DNA of 64,000 nt, taken from Candidatus Aminicenantota bacterium (GTDB lineage Bacteria; Acidobacteriota; Aminicenantia; Aminicenantales; Saccharicenantaceae). Positions 17,362 through 25,409 of the stretch are shown piece by piece (within the stretch, counting starts at the first letter, position 1; each line of letters begins with the position of its first letter). The DNA lies in assembly GCA_017999365.1 (NCBI GenBank), contig JAGNLW010000004.1, forward strand, positions 62,001-126,000. The letters are read 5' to 3'. Below the pieces are notes generated by a model. It was not told the origin of the DNA and made no database searches. It saw nothing but the letters and a program-made list of their open reading frames with translations. Both the position numbers and the translations under genes were made by a program.

Positions 17362-18251
17362 CCCAGCCCCTCGAAGGCATCTTCGTCGCCCTGACGACGC
17401 CGTTCGACGGCGACCGCGTCGCCCCGGACAGGATCGCGGCCAACGTCGGCCGCCTCAACGCCACCGGCGTGGCCGGCTACCTCGTCCTGGGCTCGACCGG
17501 CGAGAGCGTCTCGCTCACCGACGCCGAGTCGCTCGCCCTCGTCGAAGCCGTCGTCGACGCGGCCGGCCCCGGAAAACGGGTCCTCGTCGGCACGGCCCGC
17601 GAGTGGACCAAGGGGACCATCGACTTCACCGCGAGCCTGCCGGCCCGCGGCGTCGACGCCGTGCTCGTCCGGCCGCCGTCCTACTTCAAATCCAAGATGA
17701 CCCGAGAGGCCCTGCGGGCCCATTACCTGGCCGTGGCCGAGGCCAGCCGCTATCCCGTCCTCGTTTACAACATGCCGGCCAACACCGGCATTTCCCTCGA
17801 GCCGCGCCTGGTCGTCGAGCTGGCCGCCCACCCGAACGTCGCCGGGCTCAAGGAGAGCTCGGGCAGCATCGCCTTCCTGGAGGAGGTCCGCCGCGAGGTG
17901 CCGGAGAGCTTCCTCTATTTCGTGGGCTCGGGGCACGTCGTCTATCCCGGGCTCGAGATGGGGGCGTCCGGCGCCATCCTGGCCGTGGCCAACGCGGCTC
18001 CCGAGGTCCCGGCCGAGATCTTCCGCCTGTTCAAGGCCGGCCGGAAGGACGAAGCCCGACGGCTCCAGCTCGACCTGGTGCCCCTCAATCGGGCCCTGAT
18101 GGAGACCTACGGCATCGCCGGGCTCAAGTACGCCCAGGACCTGCGCGGCTTCTACGGCGGCCCGACCCGCCTGCCCCTGCTCCCCGTGGCCGACGCGGCC
18201 AAGGCCGAGATCGCGGGGCTCCTGCGGGCCCTCGGCCTGCTCACTTCTTGA
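17358..18251 (+). CDS. 4-hydroxy-2-oxoglutarate aldolase-like (DapA superfamily)
   Basis: This 297-residue class I aldolase of the DHDPS/NAL superfamily has the Schiff-base Lys in AGLKESSG (about residue 164) and the catalytic Tyr in VYNMPANTG. The Arg that binds the aspartate-semialdehyde carboxylate in true DHDPS (PSRTG) is replaced here (PANTG). The C-terminal run YGIAGLKYAQDLRGFYGGPTR also resembles HOGA-type aldolases. A 2-oxo-acid aldolase cleaving 4-hydroxy-2-oxoglutarate or a related sugar acid is therefore more likely than lysine synthesis. The GTG start overlaps the zincin stop and follows AAAGGAG. The 3' end overlaps the convergent OmpA-family gene by 11 bases. Confidence 0.85.
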   Translation: MTQPLEGIFVALTTPFDGDRVAPDRIAANVGRLNATGVAGYLVLGSTGESVSLTDAESLALVEAVVDAAGPGKRVLVGTAREWTKGTIDFTASLPARGVDAVLVRPPSYFKSKMTREALRAHYLAVAEASRYPVLVYNMPANTGISLEPRLVVELAAHPNVAGLKESSGSIAFLEEVRREVPESFLYFVGSGHVVYPGLEMGASGAILAVANAAPEVPAEIFRLFKAGRKDEARRLQLDLVPLNRALMETYGIAGLKYAQDLRGFYGGPTRLPLLPVADAAKAEIAGLLRALGLLTS

Positions 18252-19059
18252 CGACCTCGACCCGCCGGTTCCGGGCCCGTCCCGCTTCGGTCCCATTGTC
18301 CGCGACCGGCTTGTCCTGGCCCCAGCCGACGGCGCCCATCCGGGCGGCCGCGATCCCTTTGGCGGCCACCGCGGCGACGACGGCCTTGGCCCGTTCCTCG
18401 GACAGCGTCTTGTTCCCCTGGGCGGTCCCCGTGTTGTCGGTGTGGCCTTCGATGGACACCTTGAGGTCCGGGTTCTGCCCGAGGAGCGCGGCGATCTCCC
18501 CGACGATCCTCTCCGATTCCGGCCGGATCGTCGCTTTCCCCGTGTCGAAGTGGATCTCCAGGGCGATGCGGCCGTCCTTCTCGAGCGCGGCCAGCATGTC
18601 GCCGGCCGTGACCTCCTGGACCATCTCCCCGACCTCGAGGACGGTCAGCGTGTAGAAGGTGCCGTTGTTGGCCGTGTCGACGGCCACCCAGATCTCGCCG
18701 CCTCCTTTGACGATCTGCAGGGAGACGTAGATGTCCGTCTGGTAGACGACCTTGCCGCCGGCGGACTGGGCCGCGTTGATGAAGTTCCGCAGGATCTGGA
18801 GCTCGGACGGCGCCGGCCGGCCTTCGGGCAGCGAGTAGCCGAGGACCGTCTTCCGTCCCTCGATCGTCCGGGTCTTATCCTCGCCGACATAGAACTCGAC
18901 GGCGTCGAAATTCGACTCGCAGGAATAGAGGACGAAGCCCTTCATGCGGTTGAACAGCGGGTGGTCCTTGCAGCCCTCCTCATCGGTCTCCTGGGCCCGG
19001 AGAACGAGCGGGAGCAGGCAGTGAATGGCCAATAGGAACGACAGGGAACGTCTGGTCAT
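18241..19059 (-). CDS. OmpA-family cell-envelope protein
   Basis: This 272-residue exported protein has an N-terminal signal peptide (MTRRSLSFLLAIHCLLPLVLRA), a ~130-residue N-terminal domain I do not recognise, and a C-terminal OmpA peptidoglycan-binding domain (about residues 165-272) with IEGHTDNTG, LSEERAKAVV and the final NRRVEVV. The Asp and Arg of the diaminopimelate-binding site are present. GAGGAGGG precedes ATG 19059. Upstream in-frame starts lack a binding site and would bury the signal peptide. It probably anchors the outer membrane or a complex to peptidoglycan. Confidence 0.9.
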   Translation of the reverse strand: MTRRSLSFLLAIHCLLPLVLRAQETDEEGCKDHPLFNRMKGFVLYSCESNFDAVEFYVGEDKTRTIEGRKTVLGYSLPEGRPAPSELQILRNFINAAQSAGGKVVYQTDIYVSLQIVKGGGEIWVAVDTANNGTFYTLTVLEVGEMVQEVTAGDMLAALEKDGRIALEIHFDTGKATIRPESERIVGEIAALLGQNPDLKVSIEGHTDNTGTAQGNKTLSEERAKAVVAAVAAKGIAAARMGAVGWGQDKPVADNGTEAGRARNRRVEVVKK

Positions 19060-19119
19060 GGGTCCCTCCTCGAGCGATGAGGGCATGGTAGACCGGGGCC
19101 TGACGGGAGTCAAGAGTGG

Positions 19120-19237
19120 CCGCTCGCTGACGCTCAAGAAGGAAATGCAGGTCAGGCGGAGTTATCTATTCCGATATTTCGCAGAAACCTCGCTCCGCGT
19201 GCCTCCGCTAGGTTTCTGCCTCCGCTCGCTGACGCTC
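19120..19237. repeat. 16-bp direct repeats flanking a 10-bp stem-loop (REP-like)
   Basis: CCGCTCGCTGACGCTC occurs exactly at 19120-19135 and 19222-19237. Between the copies, GCAGAAACCT (19181-19190) and AGGTTTCTGC (19210-19219) form a perfect 10-bp inverted repeat with a 19-base loop. No gene is visible. The layout resembles a small intergenic repeat element. Other genomic copies cannot be checked here. Confidence 0.5.
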
Positions 19238-19251
19238 GCGGCAAAGGAAAA

Positions 19252-19520
19252 ACCGTGCACCCTGCTCCGACAGCACTCTCCCCGCGTGCTCCGGGCCGCC
19301 GGCTCCGGCGAGGCGGACTGCCGCACAAGGGACCCTCCCGTTACCGCTGCTGCCTTCCGGCCCTGACGGGTTTCGCGGGCGGCCCTTCGCGCAGGGCCCC
19401 GGCCTTCGACGCCACGTGCCCGGGCACCGGCCAGAAAGAGGGAAGCCTCGGCAGGGAGTTCGACCCCACTGGAGCGGATCGTGGGTTACAGGGCACCGCT
19501 AGCTCCCCGTCTAGCACGGT
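19252..19520 (-). ncRNA. ffs: Large bacterial signal recognition particle RNA with Alu domain
   Basis: The minus strand carries the universal SRP helix 8 core GTCAGGGCCGGAAGGCAGCA with a GGAA tetraloop, which binds Ffh. Upstream is an Alu-domain sequence, GCTAGCGGTGCCCTGTAA then ATCCGCTCCAG, closely resembling the 5' part of Bacillus scRNA. The 5' ACCGTGC (19520-19514) pairs with the 3' GCACGGT (19258-19252), closing a ~269-nt RNA, against ~271 nt in B. subtilis and 114 nt for E. coli 4.5S. A T run follows the 3' end. TATAAT at 19533-19528 places the transcript start at about 19521. It targets nascent membrane and secreted proteins. Confidence 0.93.
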
Positions 19521-19527
19521 CCCTTCT

Positions 19528-19533
19528 ATTATA
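19528..19533 (-). promoter_or_regulatory. -10 element of the SRP RNA promoter
   Basis: TATAAT on the minus strand lies 7 bases before the predicted 5' nucleotide of the SRP RNA. No convincing -35 is visible at the right distance. Confidence 0.6.
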
Positions 19534-19585
19534 CATTTTTTCTCCGGGATGGGGTAAAATGGATATTCGACCAAGGAGGGATGAT

Positions 19586-20275
19586 ATGTTCTTCGGTGAC
19601 CCGACCTTTCTTCTGGCCATCCCGGCCCTCATCCTGGCCTTTTACGCCCAGGCCAGGGTCAAGAGCGCCTACCGGAAATACAGCCAGGTCTTCGCCGCTT
19701 CCCGGATGACCGGGGCCCAGGCCGCCCACCAGCTGCTCCAGGCGGCCGGAGCCGGCGCCGTGACCATCGAGCGCCAGCCGGGCCAGCTGACCGACCATTA
19801 CGACCCCCGCAAGAAGGTCCTGCGCCTGTCCGAGGGCGTCCACGACAGCACGTCGATCGCCGCGCTGGGCATCGCCGCCCACGAGACCGGCCACGCCATC
19901 CAGCATCACACCCAGTACGGCCCGATGGGCCTCCGCTCGCTCATCTATCCCGTCGCCAACCTCGGCTCGGGCCTGGCCTTCCCCCTCTTCCTGGCCGGGT
20001 TCTTCTTCGGCGGCAAGACCTCGACCACGCTCATGGACATCGGCATCGTTCTCTTCGCCGGAGCCGTGGCCTTCACGGTCGTCACCCTGCCGGTCGAGTT
20101 CAACGCCTCCAAGCGGGCCGTGGCCCTGCTCGAAGAGCGGCGCTTCCTCTCCGGCGACGAGCTCGTCGGGGCCAAGAAGGTCCTCGGCGCGGCGGCCCTG
20201 ACCTACGTGGCCGCGACGGCCTCGGCCGCCTCCCAGCTCATCCGCATGCTCGTCCTGCGATCTTCGCGCGACTAG
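19586..20275 (+). CDS. Membrane zinc metallopeptidase (YugP / Zn_peptidase_2 family)
   Basis: This 229-residue membrane-bound protease has an N-terminal helix (about residues 5-20), the zinc motif HETGHAIQH (about 97-105), and three C-terminal hydrophobic segments (about 118-145, 150-172 and 200-220). These match the YugP family, including the preceding KKVLRLSEGVH and the later LPVEFNASKRA. The substrate is unknown. Stress or membrane-protein quality control is a common guess. AAGGAGGG five bases before ATG 19586 fixes the start. In-frame upstream starts run into the SRP RNA. Confidence 0.9.
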   Translation: MFFGDPTFLLAIPALILAFYAQARVKSAYRKYSQVFAASRMTGAQAAHQLLQAAGAGAVTIERQPGQLTDHYDPRKKVLRLSEGVHDSTSIAALGIAAHETGHAIQHHTQYGPMGLRSLIYPVANLGSGLAFPLFLAGFFFGGKTSTTLMDIGIVLFAGAVAFTVVTLPVEFNASKRAVALLEERRFLSGDELVGAKKVLGAAALTYVAATASAASQLIRMLVLRSSRD

Positions 20276-20383
20276 CACGGATGGCGCCCCGCCGCGGGCC
20301 GGTCCGTCGACGGCCCGGCGCCTTGACAGCCGCTCCGGCCCGGTGATAGATAGACCTCTTTGATCTTCGTCAGGAGGTCGCCC

Positions 20384-23008
20384 ATGAAACGCTCCCCCGT
20401 CGTTGCACGCCTATCCCTGGCCCTGGCCGCGCTGGCCCTCGTCGCCGGCGCGCTCGCGGCCCAGACCCCGCCCGACAAGTTCCTCGGCCACAAGGTCGGC
20501 GAGGACCGCAAACTCGCCGATTACGGCCAGATCAAGGCCTACTTCGAGAAGCTGGCCCAGGAGACGAACAAGCTCAAGCTGTTTACGATCGGCGAGTCGG
20601 TCCTCAAGAGGCCGATCGTCATGGCCGCGATCTCCACTCCCGCCAACCTGGCCAAGCTCGACCGCTGGAAGGAGATCACCCGCAAGCTCCGCGATCCGCG
20701 GACGACTTCCGTCGAAGAGGCCCGCAAGCTGGCCAAGGAAGGCAAGGCGATCGTCCTCATCACCTGCTCTCTCCACGCCACCGAGGTCGCCGCCTCGCAG
20801 ATGTCCATGGAACTGGCCTACGACCTCGTCATCGGCAAGACCTTCTTCGACGCCGGCAAGGTCCTCGACGACGTCGTCGTCCTGCTCGTCCCGTCCCACA
20901 ACCCCGACGGCAACCAGATGGTCGTCGACTGGTACGAGAAGTACGTCGGCACGCAATACGAGGGCGCCAACATGCCCTGGCTCTACCACCACTACGCCGG
21001 GCACGACAACAACCGCGACTGGTACATGTTCAACCTGCCCGAGACCCGGGCCGTGACCAAGGTCCTCTACCACGACTGGCTGCCCCAGATCCACGTCGAC
21101 GAGCACCAGCAGGGCTCCAACGGCGCCCGGCTGTTCGTGCCGCCGTTCATGGACCCGCCCCTGCCCAATATCCAGCCCTCGGTCTGGCGCGGCGTCAACC
21201 TCGTCGGCACGGAGATGAGCTACGACCTCCAGAAGCACGGCCTGAGCGGCGTCGTCAACGGCCGCTCGTACACGGCCTGGTGGATCGGGGCCTGCGACGA
21301 CACGTCCTGGCTCCACAACGTCCTCGGCATCCTCAGCGAGGCCGCCTCGGTCCGGACGGCCACGCCCATCTATATCGAGCCGAATGAGCTCCAAACGGGC
21401 TTCCACGAGAAGCGCATGGACTTCGTCGACCCCTGGCCCGGCGGCTGGTGGCGCCTGCGCGACCTGGTCGACTACGAGCTCGTCCTGTCCAAGAGCATGA
21501 TCAAGACGGCCGGCCTCCACAAGGAGGACTTCCTCTTCAACTTCTACCAGATGTATAAGAACTCGATCGAGAAGGTCGAGCCCGGCCAGCCCTACGCGTT
21601 CGTCATCCCCGCCGTCCAGCGCGACTACCCGACCATGCTCAAGATGCTCGAGGTCCTCAGGATGGGCGGGGTCGAGCTCCACCAGGCCAAGGCCGACTTC
21701 GTCGCCGGCGGCCGCTTCTACACGGCCGGTTCGTTCGTGGTCAAGACGGCCCAGCCCTACAAGACCTTCGCCTGGGCCCTGCTCGAGAAGCAGAAATACC
21801 CCGACATGCGCCAGTACCCCGGCGGCCCCCCCGTCCCGCCTTACGACAACGCCGCCTGGACCCTGCCCCTCCAGATGGGCGTCCTGTGCGACGAGATCGA
21901 GGAGCCCTTCGAGGCCAGGCTCGAGCGTCTCGAGGCCGTCCCCTACCCCAAGGTCCCGGACCAGGGCAAAGCCGGCTTCTTCATTCTCGATGCCCGCGTC
22001 AACGCTTCCTACGCGATGGCCGTCGCCCTCCTCAAGGACGGGGCCGAGGTCTGGCGGACCAAGGCCAAGGCCGCGGTCAAGGGCCACGACCTCCAGCCCG
22101 GCGGCTTCATCGTCAAGAACTCCGCCGCCGTAAAGAAGGCCCTGCCCGCCCTGGCCGCCAAGCTCAACCTGGCCGTCCTTGACGTCGACGACGTCTCGGG
22201 GCTGGCCAAGGAGCCGGTCAAGTTCCCGCGCCTCGGCCTCTTCCAGTCCTGGCGCGGCAACATGGACGAGGGCTGGACCCGCTACGTCTTCGACGACCTG
22301 GGCATCCCCTTCAAGACCCTCCACAACGCCGACATCAAGGGCGCCAAGGACCAGAAGGTCGACCTGCGGGCCGACTTCGACGTCATCGTCTTCGCCGACG
22401 AGAACGCCAACACCATCAAGGGCACCCGCCCCGGCGCGGCCCCCGGCGGCGGCGCCGAGTCGCCTATGGCCCGGATGTTCCGCCAGAGCCCCATGCCGCC
22501 CGAATACGAGGGCGGCATCGGCCAGGAGGGCGTCGACGCGCTCAAGGCCTTCGTCGAGAAGGGCGGCCGCCTGGTGGCCCTCAACGGCGCCTCGGAGTTC
22601 GCCATCGCCGAGTTCGGGGCCCCGGCCCGCAACGCCCTGGCCGGCGTCGACCGGACCAAGTTCTTCTGCCCGACCTCGCTGCTGCGGATCCTCGTCGACA
22701 ACGAGTCCCCCATCGGCTACGGCCTGCCCAGGGAGACCGCGGCCATGTTCGTCAACAGCCTGGCCTTCGACACCTTCTCGCCGGGCTACGGCTGGGACCG
22801 CAAGGTCGTCGCGACCTATCCCCCGGACGAAATCCTGATGAGCGGCTGGCTGCTCGGCGAGGAGTACCTCTCCCGCAAGGCCGCCGTCGTCGACACGAAG
22901 TGGAAGGACGGGCGCGTCATCCTCATCGGCGTCCGCTGCCAGAGCCGGGCCCAGTCGCACGGGACCTACAAGTTCCTGCTCAACGCCCTGCTCTACCCGG
23001 GCATGTGA
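20384..23008 (+). CDS. Secreted M14 family metallocarboxypeptidase
   Basis: This 874-residue exported zinc peptidase has a signal peptide (MKRSPVVARLSLALAALALV, cleavage probably after ALAA). The M14 catalytic domain (about residues 40-380) has zinc ligands in the H-x-x-E motif of SLHATEVAAS and a later HVDEHQQG. The long C-terminal region (about 500-874) is typical of ~850-900-residue M14 proteins; it includes a glycine-rich segment near residue 690 and may adopt a GATase-like fold. It would release amino acids from the C-termini of peptides outside the cytoplasm. AGGAGG precedes ATG 20384. It is convergent with the GH95-type gene. Confidence 0.88.
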   Translation: MKRSPVVARLSLALAALALVAGALAAQTPPDKFLGHKVGEDRKLADYGQIKAYFEKLAQETNKLKLFTIGESVLKRPIVMAAISTPANLAKLDRWKEITRKLRDPRTTSVEEARKLAKEGKAIVLITCSLHATEVAASQMSMELAYDLVIGKTFFDAGKVLDDVVVLLVPSHNPDGNQMVVDWYEKYVGTQYEGANMPWLYHHYAGHDNNRDWYMFNLPETRAVTKVLYHDWLPQIHVDEHQQGSNGARLFVPPFMDPPLPNIQPSVWRGVNLVGTEMSYDLQKHGLSGVVNGRSYTAWWIGACDDTSWLHNVLGILSEAASVRTATPIYIEPNELQTGFHEKRMDFVDPWPGGWWRLRDLVDYELVLSKSMIKTAGLHKEDFLFNFYQMYKNSIEKVEPGQPYAFVIPAVQRDYPTMLKMLEVLRMGGVELHQAKADFVAGGRFYTAGSFVVKTAQPYKTFAWALLEKQKYPDMRQYPGGPPVPPYDNAAWTLPLQMGVLCDEIEEPFEARLERLEAVPYPKVPDQGKAGFFILDARVNASYAMAVALLKDGAEVWRTKAKAAVKGHDLQPGGFIVKNSAAVKKALPALAAKLNLAVLDVDDVSGLAKEPVKFPRLGLFQSWRGNMDEGWTRYVFDDLGIPFKTLHNADIKGAKDQKVDLRADFDVIVFADENANTIKGTRPGAAPGGGAESPMARMFRQSPMPPEYEGGIGQEGVDALKAFVEKGGRLVALNGASEFAIAEFGAPARNALAGVDRTKFFCPTSLLRILVDNESPIGYGLPRETAAMFVNSLAFDTFSPGYGWDRKVVATYPPDEILMSGWLLGEEYLSRKAAVVDTKWKDGRVILIGVRCQSRAQSHGTYKFLLNALLYPGM

Positions 23009-23041
23009 GCCGCGGCGGGCGGGGCCGGCGCGCCGGCCCCG

Positions 23042-25393
23042 TCAGCGCGGGGCGAGGCGAAGGACGTCGCCGGGACCGAACTCGGCCTCGAGGACGGGCC
23101 CGACGGCGCGCGCGGAGGAGGCCGCTTCTCCGGCCGGTCTGAAGGCGCCGCCGGCGAACGGGTTCTCGAGACGGAGGCATCCCCCTTTCTCGGCGACGAC
23201 ACGGACCTCGACGACCGCGCCGTCCCTGCGGACCGCCGAGACGAGGAAGGCGCCCTCCGCCCGCAGCGCGTCGAACGAGACGTCCCGCCAGCCGGCCGGC
23301 ACGGCCGGGAAGACCCGCACGGTCCCGCCGTGGCTCTGGAGGAGCATCTCCTGGACGCCCGCCGCGAAGGCGAAGTTCCCCTCGAGCGTGAAGGGGCGGT
23401 AGGTCATCTTGGATTTGCCGCTCTTGGACTGATCGCCGTTGGCGTGGAAGCTGTTGGGGAGACAGAAGCAGTCCGCGAACGTCCGCAGGGCCGTCGCGGC
23501 CCGGACGCCGTCCCCCGCCCGGGCGGCCATGTTGCCGAGCCAACTGTAGGAATAGCCGCACCACCAGTCCGGGCCGAGACGGTCGAGCTCGTCCAGGGAC
23601 GCGGCGACGGTCCGCGCGTCCGCCTCTCCCCCGCGCGGGTCGATGAGCCCCAGCGGATGGATGGCCATGAGGTGCGAGAAGTGCCGGTGGGATTCCTTGA
23701 GCGGATAGCCGGGCGCCACGAGGAGCCGGCCGTCCTCCTCGGCCCGGGCCAGGTCCGGCCACTCGCCGAGGACGGCCCGCCACCGCGCGGCGTCGGCCAT
23801 CACGCCCAGCTCGTCGGCCATAGCCGCCGCGGCGCCGTAGAGCCAGCGGACGAGGGCCAGGTCGAAGTTGGTGGTCTCGGGGAACCAGGCGTCGACGCGA
23901 TTGTCGTTGATCTCGGGGCTCGAGCTGAGCGGCAGCCGTCTCTTGCCGTCGGCGCGCCGGATCGAGATGTTATCGAGGAAGACGGCGACGCCCTTGATGT
24001 AGGGGTATGCCCGCTCTTCGAGGAAATCCCGGTCGCCGCTGTAGCGCCAGTGGAGCCAGAAGTGCTGGGCCAGCCAGGCCGAGACCGTGGGGCCGAGCGA
24101 ATATTGGATCCAGCCGCCCATCGGGGCGCCGTCGAGCGCGGCCACGCCGGGGACGTTGAGGCCGTCGACGCCGAAGTAGGTCCGCGTGTAGTCCTCGCAC
24201 CGCGGCTTGATGGCCCACAGCCAATCCAGAAAGGCCAGGCCCTCCTCCAGCCGGTTCCCGCTGTAGCAGGGCCAGTAGGAGAGCTGGGTGTTGAGGTCGT
24301 TGTGGAAGTCGCCCTTCCACGGCGGCAGGCCGCCGTCGTCGGCCGTCCAGACGGCCTGGAGCGTGATGGGGGGGGCGCCCCGGCGCGAGGCCGCCCCGAA
24401 CTTGTAGGTCTCGAGGTACCACTGCTTTTCCAGGACGGGATCGGGCAGGCGGACGGTGGCTTTGGCCCAGTACGCCCGCCACCAGGCCAGGTGGGCGGCG
24501 AGGTCGCGGGCCATAGTCCGCTTCAGGGCCCGGGCGGCCTCGTCCGGGGCCAGCTCGGCGTCGCGCGGTTCCCGCCCGGGAACGGCGGCGTCGTCCGGAT
24601 AGCGCGAGCTGACGCTCCAGGCCCCCGTGAGCATCCCGTAGTCGGGCATGTCCCAGTCGGCGGCCACCTCGTAGCTCATGCCGCCCCAGCCCTCCTGATG
24701 GTAGCGGACGGAGGTCTCCTCGGCGACGAGATCGGGCTCCGGGTAGCCCAGCCGGGCCAGAGAGCCCGGGGTCAGGGAATTCGGGGCGCCCCCCGGCCCG
24801 GCGGCCGGCGCGGCGTAGGCGGGGGGAACGAGCTTGGGTCTCTTCCCGGCCGGCCAACCTTCGAACTGGAACCAGCCGACGGGCTCCGTGGCCTGGACGA
24901 AGGCGGTCAGCCGGGCGCCATTCTTCCATCTCACGCGGCAGACGGCTTCGGCCAGGGACAGCCGTACAGACTCGATCTCGCCGAACCCCGAGACGTCGAA
25001 CTCGAGGGCCGCGGCCGGGATCTTGGTCGGCGCGGGATCGCGGTCGTAGGGCTCGTCGCCCATGCGGTGGACGGGCCCGTAGTCGTTCCTGAGCACGTGG
25101 TCGCGGACCCAAGAGAACCGGAACTCGGGGCCGGCGAATTCGGCCACGGGGCGCAGGTCCCAGAGGTCGGCCCGGTCGAGGGACAGGCGCAAGACCCCGC
25201 CCTTCTGCCAGACCAGGGCCCCGACGAGGCCGTTCCCCAGGGGGATGCCCTCGTCCCAGGTCGTCGCGAGACGTTCGAAGACGAGGTCGTGGCGAGGCGC
25301 GGGGTAGGCGTCCTTGTCCCCGGCCGGAGTGCACGCCGCCGCCAGCGCCAGGGCCGCCAGGAGCGCCTGGAGGGGTCGGGTCCGGAGGATCAT
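23042..25393 (-). CDS. GH95-type glycoside hydrolase, lipoprotein
   Basis: This 783-residue protein has a lipoprotein signal (MILRTRPLQALLAALALAAAC) and GH95-like architecture: an N-terminal beta-sandwich beginning WDEGIPLGNGLVGALVW, an (alpha/alpha)6 barrel with GDFHNDLNTQLSYWP, and a C-terminal domain with TVRVFPAVPAGWRDVSF. GH95 enzymes are inverting alpha-1,2-L-fucosidases or L-galactosidases acting on plant or host glycans. The exact sugar cannot be inferred. The frame is open to 25687, but ATG 25393 begins the signal peptide, with AAAGG about 9 bases upstream. Confidence 0.87.
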   Translation of the reverse strand: MILRTRPLQALLAALALAAACTPAGDKDAYPAPRHDLVFERLATTWDEGIPLGNGLVGALVWQKGGVLRLSLDRADLWDLRPVAEFAGPEFRFSWVRDHVLRNDYGPVHRMGDEPYDRDPAPTKIPAAALEFDVSGFGEIESVRLSLAEAVCRVRWKNGARLTAFVQATEPVGWFQFEGWPAGKRPKLVPPAYAAPAAGPGGAPNSLTPGSLARLGYPEPDLVAEETSVRYHQEGWGGMSYEVAADWDMPDYGMLTGAWSVSSRYPDDAAVPGREPRDAELAPDEAARALKRTMARDLAAHLAWWRAYWAKATVRLPDPVLEKQWYLETYKFGAASRRGAPPITLQAVWTADDGGLPPWKGDFHNDLNTQLSYWPCYSGNRLEEGLAFLDWLWAIKPRCEDYTRTYFGVDGLNVPGVAALDGAPMGGWIQYSLGPTVSAWLAQHFWLHWRYSGDRDFLEERAYPYIKGVAVFLDNISIRRADGKRRLPLSSSPEINDNRVDAWFPETTNFDLALVRWLYGAAAAMADELGVMADAARWRAVLGEWPDLARAEEDGRLLVAPGYPLKESHRHFSHLMAIHPLGLIDPRGGEADARTVAASLDELDRLGPDWWCGYSYSWLGNMAARAGDGVRAATALRTFADCFCLPNSFHANGDQSKSGKSKMTYRPFTLEGNFAFAAGVQEMLLQSHGGTVRVFPAVPAGWRDVSFDALRAEGAFLVSAVRRDGAVVEVRVVAEKGGCLRLENPFAGGAFRPAGEAASSARAVGPVLEAEFGPGDVLRLAPR

Positions 25394-25409
25394 GGAGACC
25401 GCCTTTCGC

